Source of the DNA: Pseudoalteromonas rhizosphaerae
GTDB taxonomy: Bacteria; Pseudomonadota; Gammaproteobacteria; Enterobacterales; Alteromonadaceae
Direction of reading: 5' to 3'
DNA: 64,000 nt
Assembly: GCF_902498845.1 (NCBI RefSeq)
Contig: NZ_CABVLM010000003.1
Span: 124,001-188,000, forward strand
Positions 48,245 through 56,801 of the stretch are shown piece by piece. Under the pieces are notes generated by a model. The model saw only the letters and a list, made by a program, of their open reading frames with translations, had not been told where the DNA came from and ran no database searches. The translations under genes were made by a program, and so were the position numbers. Every line of letters begins with the position of its first letter. Position 1 is the first letter of the stretch.

Positions 48245-51200
48245 TTACAGTAATTTTGCTTTTAAGCTTTGTGCTTCTTCTTGTACTTCTTCGGGACCAT
48301 TTGCTATCACTTCGTCAATAGCGTCAAGGGCTGCATCCATATCCCCTATTTCAATATAAGCACGTGCTAAATCAAGTTTTGCAGAATAACCGCCACTTTC
48401 AGCATCCACATCAGTTGGGTTATCTCCAGCAAGTAAGGCATCAAACTCACTTAATCCGACATCCATATTTACATCATCATAAGGTTCATAATCTAAGCTT
48501 GTATCATCACTTTGTTCAATCAAAGCATCAATATCGACAAATTCATCCGCAACGATGTCCTCATTTGTTGATGTATTCACGTCTTCACTTAATTGCTCCG
48601 CCGACGGCATATCATCAGGTACTGAAAGCTCTTCAAGTGCAGCAAGATCTTCACTGAGTAACGCATTGAAATCAACTTCAAACTCGCTGCTATCATCTAT
48701 TTCTAAAGACTCAGGTTCAGCCAACTCACTAAGCAATGCATCAAAATCTGTTTGGGTGAGATCAGCCATAAAATCATCATCAAGCTGATCATCTGACAAC
48801 GATTGTTCCAGTGGATCTTCAAGTTCAGTCGCGAAATCACCATGATATTCATCTTCTAACGCATCTGTAAGTTCATCTTCAACAACTGCTTCATCTTCAG
48901 TAACTAGTTCGTCTTCAGCAACTGGTTCGTCTTCAACAACTGGCTCGTCTTCAGCAACTGGTTCGTCTTCAACAACTAGCCCGTCTTCAGCAACTGGCTC
49001 ATCTTCAGCAACTGGCTCGTCTTCAACAACTGGCTCGTTTTCAGCAACTGGCTCGTCTTCAACAACTGGCTCGTTTTCAGCAACTGGCTCGTCTTCAACA
49101 ACTGGCTCGTTTTCAGCAACTAGCTCGTCTTCAACAACGGGGTCGTCTTCAGCAACTAGCTCGTCTTCATCAACGAGTTCGTCTTCAACAACTGGCTCGT
49201 CTTCAACAACAGGCTCATCTTCAACAGCGGGCTCGTCTTCTGCAACCAGCTCTTCTTCAGCAACTTGCTCATCTTCAACAACTGCTTCATCTTCAGTAAC
49301 TAGTTCGTCTTCAGCAACTGGTTCGTCTTCAACAACTGGCTCGTCTTCAGCAACTGGCTCATCTTCAACAACTGCTTCATCTTCAGTAACTAGTTCGTCT
49401 TCAGCAACGGGCTCATCTTCAGTAACTAGTTCGTCTTCAGCAACTGACTCATCTTCAGTAATCAGCTCATCTTCGATTAATAATTCATCATCAAAATCTT
49501 GCTCTAAACTATCTAAATCGTGGCCTCCCGCCATTGCATTAGCAAGATCTTGCTCAGCTTGACTAAGCTTCAGCTCTGGAGTATCTGATCCTGACGTTTC
49601 CAGCTCAGTCTCATCGGCTAATTCTGCGTCACTATCAATCTCTTCATCATCGAGTTCAAGCTCTGGATAATCATCAAGCTCTAAACTTGGTGTTACTGTA
49701 TCATTGCTAAGAGGTTCGTCTTCCAGTGCTAAATCAAATTCATCACCGAGTTCTTCATCTGCAAGCGGATCATCTCCCAGATCTATTTCAACTTCTTCGA
49801 TATCATCGTTGAGCTCATCAACATCAGACCATTGTGGAGGCTCTACGTAATCGTCTTCTTGCTGCAGTTCATTGAGTAAATCATCAACACTTTTTAGTGA
49901 AGGATCATTATATTCTTCAAGTAAATCATCTTCATCAAGTAAATCGTCGCTTGATTCTTCACTCGTTTGTGCAAATAAATCATCATCTAAACCTTCAAGC
50001 TCTGATCCAAGTTCATCTAAAAGCTCAGGCTCTGCTGCAAGCTCTGGCTCTGCTGCAAGCTCTGGCTCTGCTGCAAGCTCTGGCTCTGCTTCAAGCTCTG
50101 GTTCTTCTACAAGTTCAGGTTCTTCTTCAAGCTCTGGCTCTGCTTCAAGCTCTGGCTCTGCTGCAAGCTCTGGCTCTTCAACAAGCTCTGGCTCTTCAAC
50201 AAGCTCTAGCTCTTCAACAAGCTCTGGTTCTTCTGCAAGCTCTGGCTCTGCTGCAAGCTCTGGCTCTGCTTCAAGCTCTGGTTCTTCTACAAGTTCAGGT
50301 TCTTCTTCAAGCTCTGGCTCTGCTGCAAGCTCTGGCTCTGCTGCAAGCTCTGGCTCTGCTTCAAGCTCTGGTTCTTCTACAAGTTCAGGTTCTGCTACAA
50401 GTTCAGGTTCTTCTGCAAGCTCTGGCTCTTGTTCAATAGTTACTTCTGATTCGTCAACTAAACTTGATGCAATAGATTCAACGTCTTCGACGTCTAGTTC
50501 ATCTTCTACATTCGATAACTCTTCCATCGAATCAGAAAGAGCTTCATCTAGCTGCGTGCTTTGTGCTTGATCTGTTAAACTTTCAATATCACCGAAGTCA
50601 AATTCATCGTCTTCTTCAATAAGTGCAGATCCGGCTTCTGGTTCCGATTTTTCTTCAGCAGCATCCTCTAATAAACTATCGATATCACCTAAATCAAATT
50701 CATCATCATCTTCTACTAGTTCAGTCTCTGCGGCAGCTTTTACAGCGTCTTTTGTTACTTGCTCATCACCTTCATCTAGCAGACTGTCAATGTCGTCTAA
50801 ATCAAGTTCATCTTCTTCAGTCAGTTCCGGCTCAGCAACTGCTTTATCGCCAGCTTCATCAAGCAGACTGTCAATATCGTCTAAATCAAATTCATCTTCT
50901 TCAGCCAGCTCCGGCTCTGCTGTTTCTTTATCGCCAGCCTCATCAATTAGGCTGTCAATATCGTCTAAATCAAATTCATCTTCTTCAGCCAGCTCCGGCT
51001 CTGCTGTTGCTTTATCGCCAGTCTCATCAATTAGGCTGTCAATATCGTCTAAATCAAATTCATCTTCTTCAGCCAGCTCCGGCTCTGCTGTTGCTTTATC
51101 GCCAGTCTCATCAATTAGGCTGTCAATATCGTCTAAATCAAATTCATCTTCTTCAGCCAGCTCTGGCTCTGCTGTTGCTTTATCGCCAGCTTCATCAATT

Positions 51201-52792
51201 AAACTGTCAATATCGTCTAAATCAAATTCGTCTTCTTCAGCCAGCTCTGGCTCTGCAGTTGCTTTATCGCCAGCTTCATCAATAAGGCTGTCAATATCGT
51301 CTAAATCAAATTCGTCATTATCGCCGTCATTCTTATCTGTCGATTGATTACTACTTTGTTCATCAATCAATGCATCAATGTCAAAATCATCACCTTCATC
51401 TGCTAACTCTTCACTGAGCGCTGCTAAGTCATCATCTGAATCAAGCGAGTCATCTAATTCAGCAGTCGGTTCATCGCTGTCATTAGCAAATAAATCATCT
51501 AGATCTGCTGCACTTAAAATATCGCCATCATTGTTGTCGGCTTTAATATCTAAATCAATGTCGTCGCCTAAGCTATCATCATCTGCTTGATCAAAATCTT
51601 GCTGCATGAAGATATCAAGTTCATCATTTTCTTCTTTAGCTTCGTCACTTTCATCAGCAAATACAATGTCGTCGCTCAGTAAGCCATCTAATTCGTCTTG
51701 ATTTAATAAACTGTCACCATCTTCAAACGCATCATCAATATTGTCATCAAAAATGATATCGTCGTCATCAGGTAAAATATCGTTTTCAAGATCATCAAGC
51801 TGAATACTTACATCATCGTCTTCTTGAACTGGATCTGGAATAATTGGATCAAGTGATGGTCCTAAGTCAACATCATCCTCTGTTGTATAACTAGGGCTTT
51901 GTGGTAAAAATTCGTCATCATCGGTGCTTTCATCTTCTTTATTACGTTTACGTAAAAACATCACGATTGCAAAGATGATCAATAACGCTGGAATTGTCAT
52001 TAATAAAATAAGAACTAGCGGATTGGCTAATAGCCCAGCAAAGTCAAATTCACTAGTTTCCTCGAGCTTTTTTGCTTGTTGTTGCTCTATAATTTCGTTC
52101 TGTTTTTCAATCAATTCAGAAAGTTGGCGTTGAATTTCACTGTCTTTACCAAGTTGCTCACGAATATTTTCAAGCTCTTTAGACACACCAGTTAACTGTT
52201 GCTTTAATTTATTGTTTTCAACTAAGATTTCTTCGACATTATCAACTGACGACTTGAACTGCTTTTGTAATTCAACAAGCTGACTGCCCTGTTGGGTTTT
52301 AATGCTGTTGATTTCTTGTTTTAATTCTTGCTTAGCTTCATCAACATCCACTTTGCGTGCTTGAGTTACTTTGGTTTGTGAAGCAGTAATTTCGCTGTTC
52401 GTAAGCGTGCCATTTTTCTTTTTTTCCCATAGCTCATCATCTTGCTCTGAGCGCTGTTTGGCAAGCTCAGGGCTTACTGCGCGGATATCGGCTAAGGTAG
52501 GAATTTTTAAATACGCGCCATCGCGCATATGATTGAGATTTTGATCTAAAAATGATTGCGGATTTTTTTCATATAGAGCCTGCATAACCTGATAAATACT
52601 GACCGAGTTATCTGGTCGCACTTTTGCAGCAATACGCCATAGCGTATCGGTTGGCTTTATTGGCCCAATAGAACGCCCTTGAACGCCATAATCAACGCCT
52701 TTAGGGCCTTTAAGTTGGCTGCCGTCTTGGGAGTATATCGGTGTTACCACCAATGCAGACGCTAATAAGAGGAGTGTAGCTAAACCGCGCAT
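48245..52792 (-). CDS. fimV: FimV-family LysM / peptidoglycan-binding polar hub protein with long acidic repeats
   Basis: A 1515-residue protein. There is an N-terminal signal peptide (about 21 residues) and a LysM-type peptidoglycan-binding region near residues 40-105. A coiled coil follows at about 150-245, and one membrane helix at about 255-275 precedes basic RKRNK. Then comes a very long acidic cytoplasmic region made of three repeat families, and a C-terminal FimV/TPR-like domain (KLDLARAYIEIGDMDAALDA). In Pseudomonas and Vibrio, FimV/HubP organises the cell pole, type IV pili and flagella. It is the gene before truA, as in most gammaproteobacteria. Its length exceeds many homologues because of repeat expansion. 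Confidence 0.92.
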   Translation of the reverse strand: MRGLATLLLLASALVVTPIYSQDGSQLKGPKGVDYGVQGRSIGPIKPTDTLWRIAAKVRPDNSVSIYQVMQALYEKNPQSFLDQNLNHMRDGAYLKIPTLADIRAVSPELAKQRSEQDDELWEKKKNGTLTNSEITASQTKVTQARKVDVDEAKQELKQEINSIKTQQGSQLVELQKQFKSSVDNVEEILVENNKLKQQLTGVSKELENIREQLGKDSEIQRQLSELIEKQNEIIEQQQAKKLEETSEFDFAGLLANPLVLILLMTIPALLIIFAIVMFLRKRNKEDESTDDDEFLPQSPSYTTEDDVDLGPSLDPIIPDPVQEDDDVSIQLDDLENDILPDDDDIIFDDNIDDAFEDGDSLLNQDELDGLLSDDIVFADESDEAKEENDELDIFMQQDFDQADDDSLGDDIDLDIKADNNDGDILSAADLDDLFANDSDEPTAELDDSLDSDDDLAALSEELADEGDDFDIDALIDEQSSNQSTDKNDGDNDEFDLDDIDSLIDEAGDKATAEPELAEEDEFDLDDIDSLIDEAGDKATAEPELAEEDEFDLDDIDSLIDETGDKATAEPELAEEDEFDLDDIDSLIDETGDKATAEPELAEEDEFDLDDIDSLIDEAGDKETAEPELAEEDEFDLDDIDSLLDEAGDKAVAEPELTEEDELDLDDIDSLLDEGDEQVTKDAVKAAAETELVEDDDEFDLGDIDSLLEDAAEEKSEPEAGSALIEEDDEFDFGDIESLTDQAQSTQLDEALSDSMEELSNVEDELDVEDVESIASSLVDESEVTIEQEPELAEEPELVAEPELVEEPELEAEPELAAEPELAAEPELEEEPELVEEPELEAEPELAAEPELAEEPELVEELELVEEPELVEEPELAAEPELEAEPELEEEPELVEEPELEAEPELAAEPELAAEPELAAEPELLDELGSELEGLDDDLFAQTSEESSDDLLDEDDLLEEYNDPSLKSVDDLLNELQQEDDYVEPPQWSDVDELNDDIEEVEIDLGDDPLADEELGDEFDLALEDEPLSNDTVTPSLELDDYPELELDDEEIDSDAELADETELETSGSDTPELKLSQAEQDLANAMAGGHDLDSLEQDFDDELLIEDELITEDESVAEDELVTEDEPVAEDELVTEDEAVVEDEPVAEDEPVVEDEPVAEDELVTEDEAVVEDEQVAEEELVAEDEPAVEDEPVVEDEPVVEDELVDEDELVAEDDPVVEDELVAENEPVVEDEPVAENEPVVEDEPVAENEPVVEDEPVAEDEPVAEDGLVVEDEPVAEDEPVVEDEPVAEDELVTEDEAVVEDELTDALEDEYHGDFATELEDPLEQSLSDDQLDDDFMADLTQTDFDALLSELAEPESLEIDDSSEFEVDFNALLSEDLAALEELSVPDDMPSAEQLSEDVNTSTNEDIVADEFVDIDALIEQSDDTSLDYEPYDDVNMDVGLSEFDALLAGDNPTDVDAESGGYSAKLDLARAYIEIGDMDAALDAIDEVIANGPEEVQEEAQSLKAKLL
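48860..49490. repeat. Hexapeptide-coding repeats (xVxEDE/VVEDEP type) inside fimV
   Basis: About 35 imperfect 18-bp units encoding (V/L)(V/A/T)EDE(P/L/A). Adjacent units are very similar at the DNA level, so this is a candidate for length variation by slippage or recombination. Confidence 0.85.
50010..50440. repeat. Hexapeptide-coding repeats (xxEPEL) inside fimV
   Basis: About 24 tandem 18-bp units encoding two variable residues plus EPEL (AAEPEL, VEEPEL, EAEPEL). They show higher-order duplicated blocks, for example the same string of unit types recurring at about 50080-50160 and 50260-50345. Confidence 0.85.
50770..51320. repeat. 84-bp tandem repeats encoding 28-residue EFDLDDIDSLIDE units inside fimV
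   Basis: Six to seven near-identical 84-bp units (for example successive copies at 51037 and 51121), each encoding DEFDLDDIDSL(I/L)DE plus a linker ending AEPELAE. Two or three more diverged copies lie toward 50590. Confidence 0.88.
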
Positions 52793-53115
52793 GCTGATCC
52801 TTTAATGTTTAAATGTTAACGCAGCGCCATTAAATTAGACGCTTAAACATTGATTATTTCTTGCAGAAATAATGAACATAAATAAATAAATAGTTAATTA
52901 AGTCTTTCTAGCAAGCTCTATTCCAGTTGCAAACTATAAACCAGTTGCGGCTTAATATCCATCGCAACACTTTGATACGTAATAGCTTAAACTTTATCAG
53001 CTGGAAGAATTTTTTATCGTTAAGATTAAGTTTATACGCTTTTAGCAGCTATGCGGCAATTATTTGGCAGTTAAAAAATAAAAAAGCGACAAACTGCCGC
53101 TTTTCTTACTTTTAA
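52793..53115. other. Intergenic region between fimV and asd
   Basis: 323 bases without a gene. It contains the fimV leader, a small perfect inverted repeat ATTATTTC-TTGCA-GAAATAAT (52853-52873) that could be an operator or hairpin, and the asd terminator at its end. No promoter stands out with certainty. Confidence 0.65.
53082..53104 (-). terminator. Rho-independent terminator after asd
   Basis: Stem AAAAGCGACA/TGCCGCTTTT (one G-U) with a 3-base loop, followed on the minus strand by TTTTTATTTTTT. It lies 12 bases past the asd stop. Confidence 0.75.
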
Positions 53116-54132
53116 TTAAAGGTAGTTCGCTATCAACTCTTCAGCTATTTGTACGCTGTTCGTTGCGGCCCCTTTTCGGGTATTATCACTTACGACCCAC
53201 ATATTTAAACCATGCGGATGTGAGATATCTTGACGTAAGCGCCCTACATACACAGTGTCATTACCACTTGCATCTGTAACCGGGGTTGGGTAATCCCCTT
53301 CGTCTTCTATAAGTTCAAGCCCTGGCGCGTCATTAAGTAACTGTTTTACATGTTCAAAGTCGTACGGCATACGTGTTTCAATGTTAATCGCTTCTGAGTG
53401 ACCAAAAAATACCGGAACTCGCACACACGTCGGATTAACAGCAATTGTGGTATCACCCAGAATTTTATGGGTTTCGTTAACCAGCTTCATTTCTTCACGG
53501 GTGTAACCGTTATCTTCAAAAACATCAATTTGTGGGATAACATTAAACGCCATCTGCTTTGGAAATATTTCGCTATCTACAGGGCGTGCATTCATTAAAT
53601 TAGCAGTTTGTTTTGCAAGTTCATCAACCGCTTTTTTGCCTGCACCCGATACTGCTTGATAAGTAGATACGTTGATACGGTCGATGCCGTATGCATCATA
53701 AATAGGTTTTAATGCCACCATCATTTGAATGGTTGAGCAATTAGGATTAGCAATGATATTGCGATTTCTAAAATCAGCGAGGCTTGCTGCATTTACTTCT
53801 GGCACAACCAGTGGTATTTCAAAATCATTTCTAAAGTGCGAAGTGTTATCAATTACTACACATCCTGCATCAGCGGCAATAGGCGCGTACTTTTCTGACA
53901 CACTGCCACCGGCAGAAAATAAACCAATATGCGCTTGGCTAAAGTCAAACCCTTCAACGTCCTGCACTTCAATAGTTTCACCACGAAACTTAATATCTTC
54001 ACCAGCGCTGCGACTACTTGCCAATAAAAATAATTGATCAACAGGAAACTTACGATCTTCTAACGTTTCAATAATTTGGCGACCAACAAGACCTGTAGCG
54101 CCAAGTACGGCAACATTATATTTTTGTGACAT
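53116..54132 (-). CDS. asd: Aspartate-semialdehyde dehydrogenase
   Basis: A 338-residue NADP-dependent enzyme reducing aspartyl phosphate to the semialdehyde (lysine, threonine, methionine and diaminopimelate pathways). The nucleotide site is GATGLVGRQ and the catalytic cysteine is in NPNCSTIQ. A histidine is in SHPHGLNMW, with VRVPVFFGHSE near the C terminus. With an intact NPNCST motif it is a real ASADH and not the catalytically dead Usg homologue. The ATG at 54132 with GAGGAA upstream is used. It is downstream of pdxB in the usual pdxB-asd/usg-fimV-truA order. Confidence 0.95.
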   Translation of the reverse strand: MSQKYNVAVLGATGLVGRQIIETLEDRKFPVDQLFLLASSRSAGEDIKFRGETIEVQDVEGFDFSQAHIGLFSAGGSVSEKYAPIAADAGCVVIDNTSHFRNDFEIPLVVPEVNAASLADFRNRNIIANPNCSTIQMMVALKPIYDAYGIDRINVSTYQAVSGAGKKAVDELAKQTANLMNARPVDSEIFPKQMAFNVIPQIDVFEDNGYTREEMKLVNETHKILGDTTIAVNPTCVRVPVFFGHSEAINIETRMPYDFEHVKQLLNDAPGLELIEDEGDYPTPVTDASGNDTVYVGRLRQDISHPHGLNMWVVSDNTRKGAATNSVQIAEELIANYL

Positions 54133-54183
54133 GTGTATTCCTCGTTTAACAGCCGCCATTGTGGCCGCTGTTTAAATTTTAAG

Positions 54184-55302
54184 TTATTCGACTACGAAAC
54201 CAAGCCCTTGCAGCAAAGGCGAATATGCGCCTGCACCTAGCACTTTGACTGTGCTAAATTCACGTCGAATGGGGTAGTTTTTACGTAAGCTATCAAACCC
54301 TTCACTTGCTAAGTTGCATCGTAAAATACCATCATCACGACGCACATCGTAAACCAGATGGATCAACTGACCTAAATCAGCTTCGCTAAAGGTTTCTTGT
54401 AATGTAACTTGGGTAAGCGCGGGCACTGGTAAAAAATCAGCTAATGCTTTGCCTGTTTGCAAACCTTTAAGCTCGCACAACTTTTCATAGAGCATTTGCG
54501 TGCCACGTGCTTTACCCTCTAAGGTATGGCCTGCGATATGGACACTGGCATAACGCACAAACTCAAGCAATTCAGTTAATATAGAAGGTTCGTTTTCCCA
54601 TACATCTAATACCACATCGAGCTTGGCACCACCGCGCATAATTTCCAGTAGAGCATGATTATCAACCACATCGCCGCGACTAGCATTAATCAAAATAGTG
54701 CCAGGTTTAAGCGCTGCTAAACGCGCTTTGTTCATTAAATGCAAGGTACTATGTTTACCGGTCGTTACTAACGGCACATGGAAAGTGACGATATCCGCAT
54801 TACTCAACAACTCATCAATATCTGTATGCTCGGCTAATTGTCCCGCTTCATGCTTAGGTGGATCACATACTAATACAGTGACATTAAGCGCAGCTAATTT
54901 ATCTCGCAAACAGCTACCAATACTGCCCACTCCGACAATCCCAATGGTTTTGTGTTCCAAGGTGCAGGCATTTTCTTGGCACAGTGCAAACAAGCTACTG
55001 ATCACGTATTCAGCCACAGCAACGGCATTACAACCAGGTGCACTCGTAAATGCAATATCACGTTGTTTGAGTAAATCAGTATCAATATGATCAACGCCGA
55101 TTGTCGCCGTACCTACGTAGCGTAATTTATTAGCATGTATTAATAGTGCTTCATTTACTGAGGTTACCGAGCGAGTTAATAATACATCAACATCAATGAG
55201 CTGTTCGCTTTGTAATGTACGACCATCAAAACGCGTTACTTCACCAAAATCAGCAAAATATTGCTCAACAAGTGGCATGTTTTGATCTGCAAGAATTTTC
55301 AT
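54184..55302 (-). CDS. pdxB: Erythronate-4-phosphate dehydrogenase
   Basis: A 372-residue D-2-hydroxyacid dehydrogenase of the pyridoxal phosphate pathway (E. coli 378 aa). The NAD-binding site is IGIVGVGSIGS. Catalytic residues are in NASRGDV (Arg), NEPSIL (Glu) and HIAGHTLEG (His). The C-terminal PdxB-specific dimerisation domain is present, which distinguishes it from general family members. The ATG at 55302 is the start. Confidence 0.95.
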   Translation of the reverse strand: MKILADQNMPLVEQYFADFGEVTRFDGRTLQSEQLIDVDVLLTRSVTSVNEALLIHANKLRYVGTATIGVDHIDTDLLKQRDIAFTSAPGCNAVAVAEYVISSLFALCQENACTLEHKTIGIVGVGSIGSCLRDKLAALNVTVLVCDPPKHEAGQLAEHTDIDELLSNADIVTFHVPLVTTGKHSTLHLMNKARLAALKPGTILINASRGDVVDNHALLEIMRGGAKLDVVLDVWENEPSILTELLEFVRYASVHIAGHTLEGKARGTQMLYEKLCELKGLQTGKALADFLPVPALTQVTLQETFSEADLGQLIHLVYDVRRDDGILRCNLASEGFDSLRKNYPIRREFSTVKVLGAGAYSPLLQGLGFVVE

Positions 55303-55364
55303 TAACAAGTCCAGTAAGCACTAAGAGCCGCTATTGTAACGAACATAGCCGACTTTGAAAACGA

Positions 55365-55391
55365 AAAAGCCGAGCAAGTTGCTCGGCTTTT
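55365..55391 (-). terminator. Rho-independent terminator after fabB
   Basis: Stem AAAAGCCGAGC/GCTCGGCTTTT with a 5-base loop. It lies between the fabB stop and pdxB start, with T-rich sequence on the minus strand. Confidence 0.8.
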
Positions 55392-55412
55392 AGTTGTGAT
55401 GTGGCTTTTTAA

Positions 55413-56624
55413 TTAGCCTTTATATTTACTCATCACTAACGTGGCGTTAGTACCACCAAAACCAAAACTGTTAGACATAACAGTATTTAGTTCAACGTCT
55501 TTACGCTCAGTGATAATGTTTAAGCCTGCAGCTTGTTCATCTAGCTCATCAATATTGATTGAAGGCGCAACAAAGCTATGCTCTAACATCAATAGTGAGA
55601 AAATAGCTTCATGCACACCAGCGGCGCCCAGTGCATGGCCTGTCATTGCTTTAGTCGCGCTGATCATCGGTGAATTACCACCAAATACTTCTTGAATTGC
55701 TCCTAACTCTTTTACATCACCTACTGGTGTAGATGTACCGTGAGTGTTTAGATAATCAATGCTGTCAACGCCTTGCATTGCTTGACGCATACAACGTGCA
55801 GCACCTTCACCTGATGGTGCAACCATGTCATAGCCATCAGATGTTGCGCCATAGCCAACAACTTCAGCATAAATGTGTGCACCACGTGCAAGCGCATGTT
55901 CAAGTTCTTCAACAACAACAATACCGCCACCACCAGAGATCACAAATCCATCGCGGTTAGCATCATAAGTACGAGAGGCTTTTTCAGGCGTTTCGTTATA
56001 TTTAGTAGAAAGTGCGCCCATTGCGTCAAATTCCATTGCCAATGTCCAGTGAAGCTCTTCACCGCCACCGGCAAAAACAACGTCTTGTTTGCCTAATTGG
56101 ATTTGCTCAACTGCGTTACCAATACAGTGTGCAGAGGTTGCACATGCTGAACTGATTGAGTAGTTAACACCTTTAATTTTAAATGGTGTTGCTAAGCATG
56201 CCGATGTCGTGCTGGCCATGGTGCGCGGAACCATATAAGGGCCTACACGTTTTACGCCTTTTTCACGTAAAATGTCAGCCGCTTCAACCTGCCATTTAGA
56301 TGAACCACCACCGGAACCCACAATGATACCCGTGCGCTCATTTGATACTTGATCATCAGACAAACCAGAATCTGCAATTGCTTGTGCCATTGAGATATAC
56401 GAATACGCAGCGGCATCGCCCATAAAGCGCATTGCTTTACGATCAACAAACTCTTTAACGTCAATATCAATTTTGCCAGATACGTTACTACGTAACTTAT
56501 ATTCAGCAAATTCTGGGTTAAAAGCGATTCCGCTCTTACCTGTTTTTAACGATTCTAATACTTCTTCTTTGTTGTTACCGATGCTTGATACAACACCGAT
56601 GCCCGTAATAACGGCTCTTCTCAT
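55413..56624 (-). CDS. fabB: 3-oxoacyl-ACP synthase I FabB
   Basis: A 403-residue beta-ketoacyl-ACP synthase with the Cys-His-His catalytic set: Cys in SSACATSAH, His in [12 protein letters not shown], and His in TGHALGAAG. FabB elongates unsaturated intermediates, so it controls the unsaturated fatty acid ratio. Its promoter region (-35 TTTGAA, -10 TATAAG at 56728-56755) carries a FabR-type palindrome just downstream, at 56700-56717. It is divergent from mnmC, as in E. coli. Confidence 0.97.
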   Translation of the reverse strand: MRRAVITGIGVVSSIGNNKEEVLESLKTGKSGIAFNPEFAEYKLRSNVSGKIDIDVKEFVDRKAMRFMGDAAAYSYISMAQAIADSGLSDDQVSNERTGIIVGSGGGSSKWQVEAADILREKGVKRVGPYMVPRTMASTTSACLATPFKIKGVNYSISSACATSAHCIGNAVEQIQLGKQDVVFAGGGEELHWTLAMEFDAMGALSTKYNETPEKASRTYDANRDGFVISGGGGIVVVEELEHALARGAHIYAEVVGYGATSDGYDMVAPSGEGAARCMRQAMQGVDSIDYLNTHGTSTPVGDVKELGAIQEVFGGNSPMISATKAMTGHALGAAGVHEAIFSLLMLEHSFVAPSINIDELDEQAAGLNIITERKDVELNTVMSNSFGFGGTNATLVMSKYKG

Positions 56625-56699
56625 GGGTAATTACCTTAGCTTGATACTAAATTGTGTTCTATTTTACGCTGAAACTTACAACGAAGTGGTCAGCTTTCT

Positions 56700-56717
56700 A
56701 GCGTACACTTGTACTCT
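56700..56717 (-). promoter_or_regulatory. FabR-like operator upstream of fabB
   Basis: AGCGTACA-CT-TGTACTCT. This is one mismatch from a perfect palindrome AGCGTACA-N2-TGTACGCT and resembles the E. coli FabR site. It lies 76 bases before the fabB ATG and just downstream of candidate -10 TATAAG (56728-56733), where bound repressor would block initiation. Confidence 0.65.
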
Positions 56718-56801
56718 GAACCTCTAGCTTATAAATAACGCCAGACTATTTCAAAGAAAACACGTAAAATAATGAAAAAAAGTACTCATTAATTGCATGC
56801 C

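Noticed and set aside
49872..51347. Long serine-rich or leucine/glutamine-rich open frames on the plus strand
   Set aside because: They are antisense shadows of the low-complexity acidic repeats of fimV. Repetitive codons keep the reverse frames open, and the translations are non-protein-like.
53116..54132. Usg (inactive ASADH paralogue) as the identity of the gene before fimV
   Set aside because: The catalytic cysteine motif NPNCST and the conserved histidine region are intact, so it reads as an active Asd.
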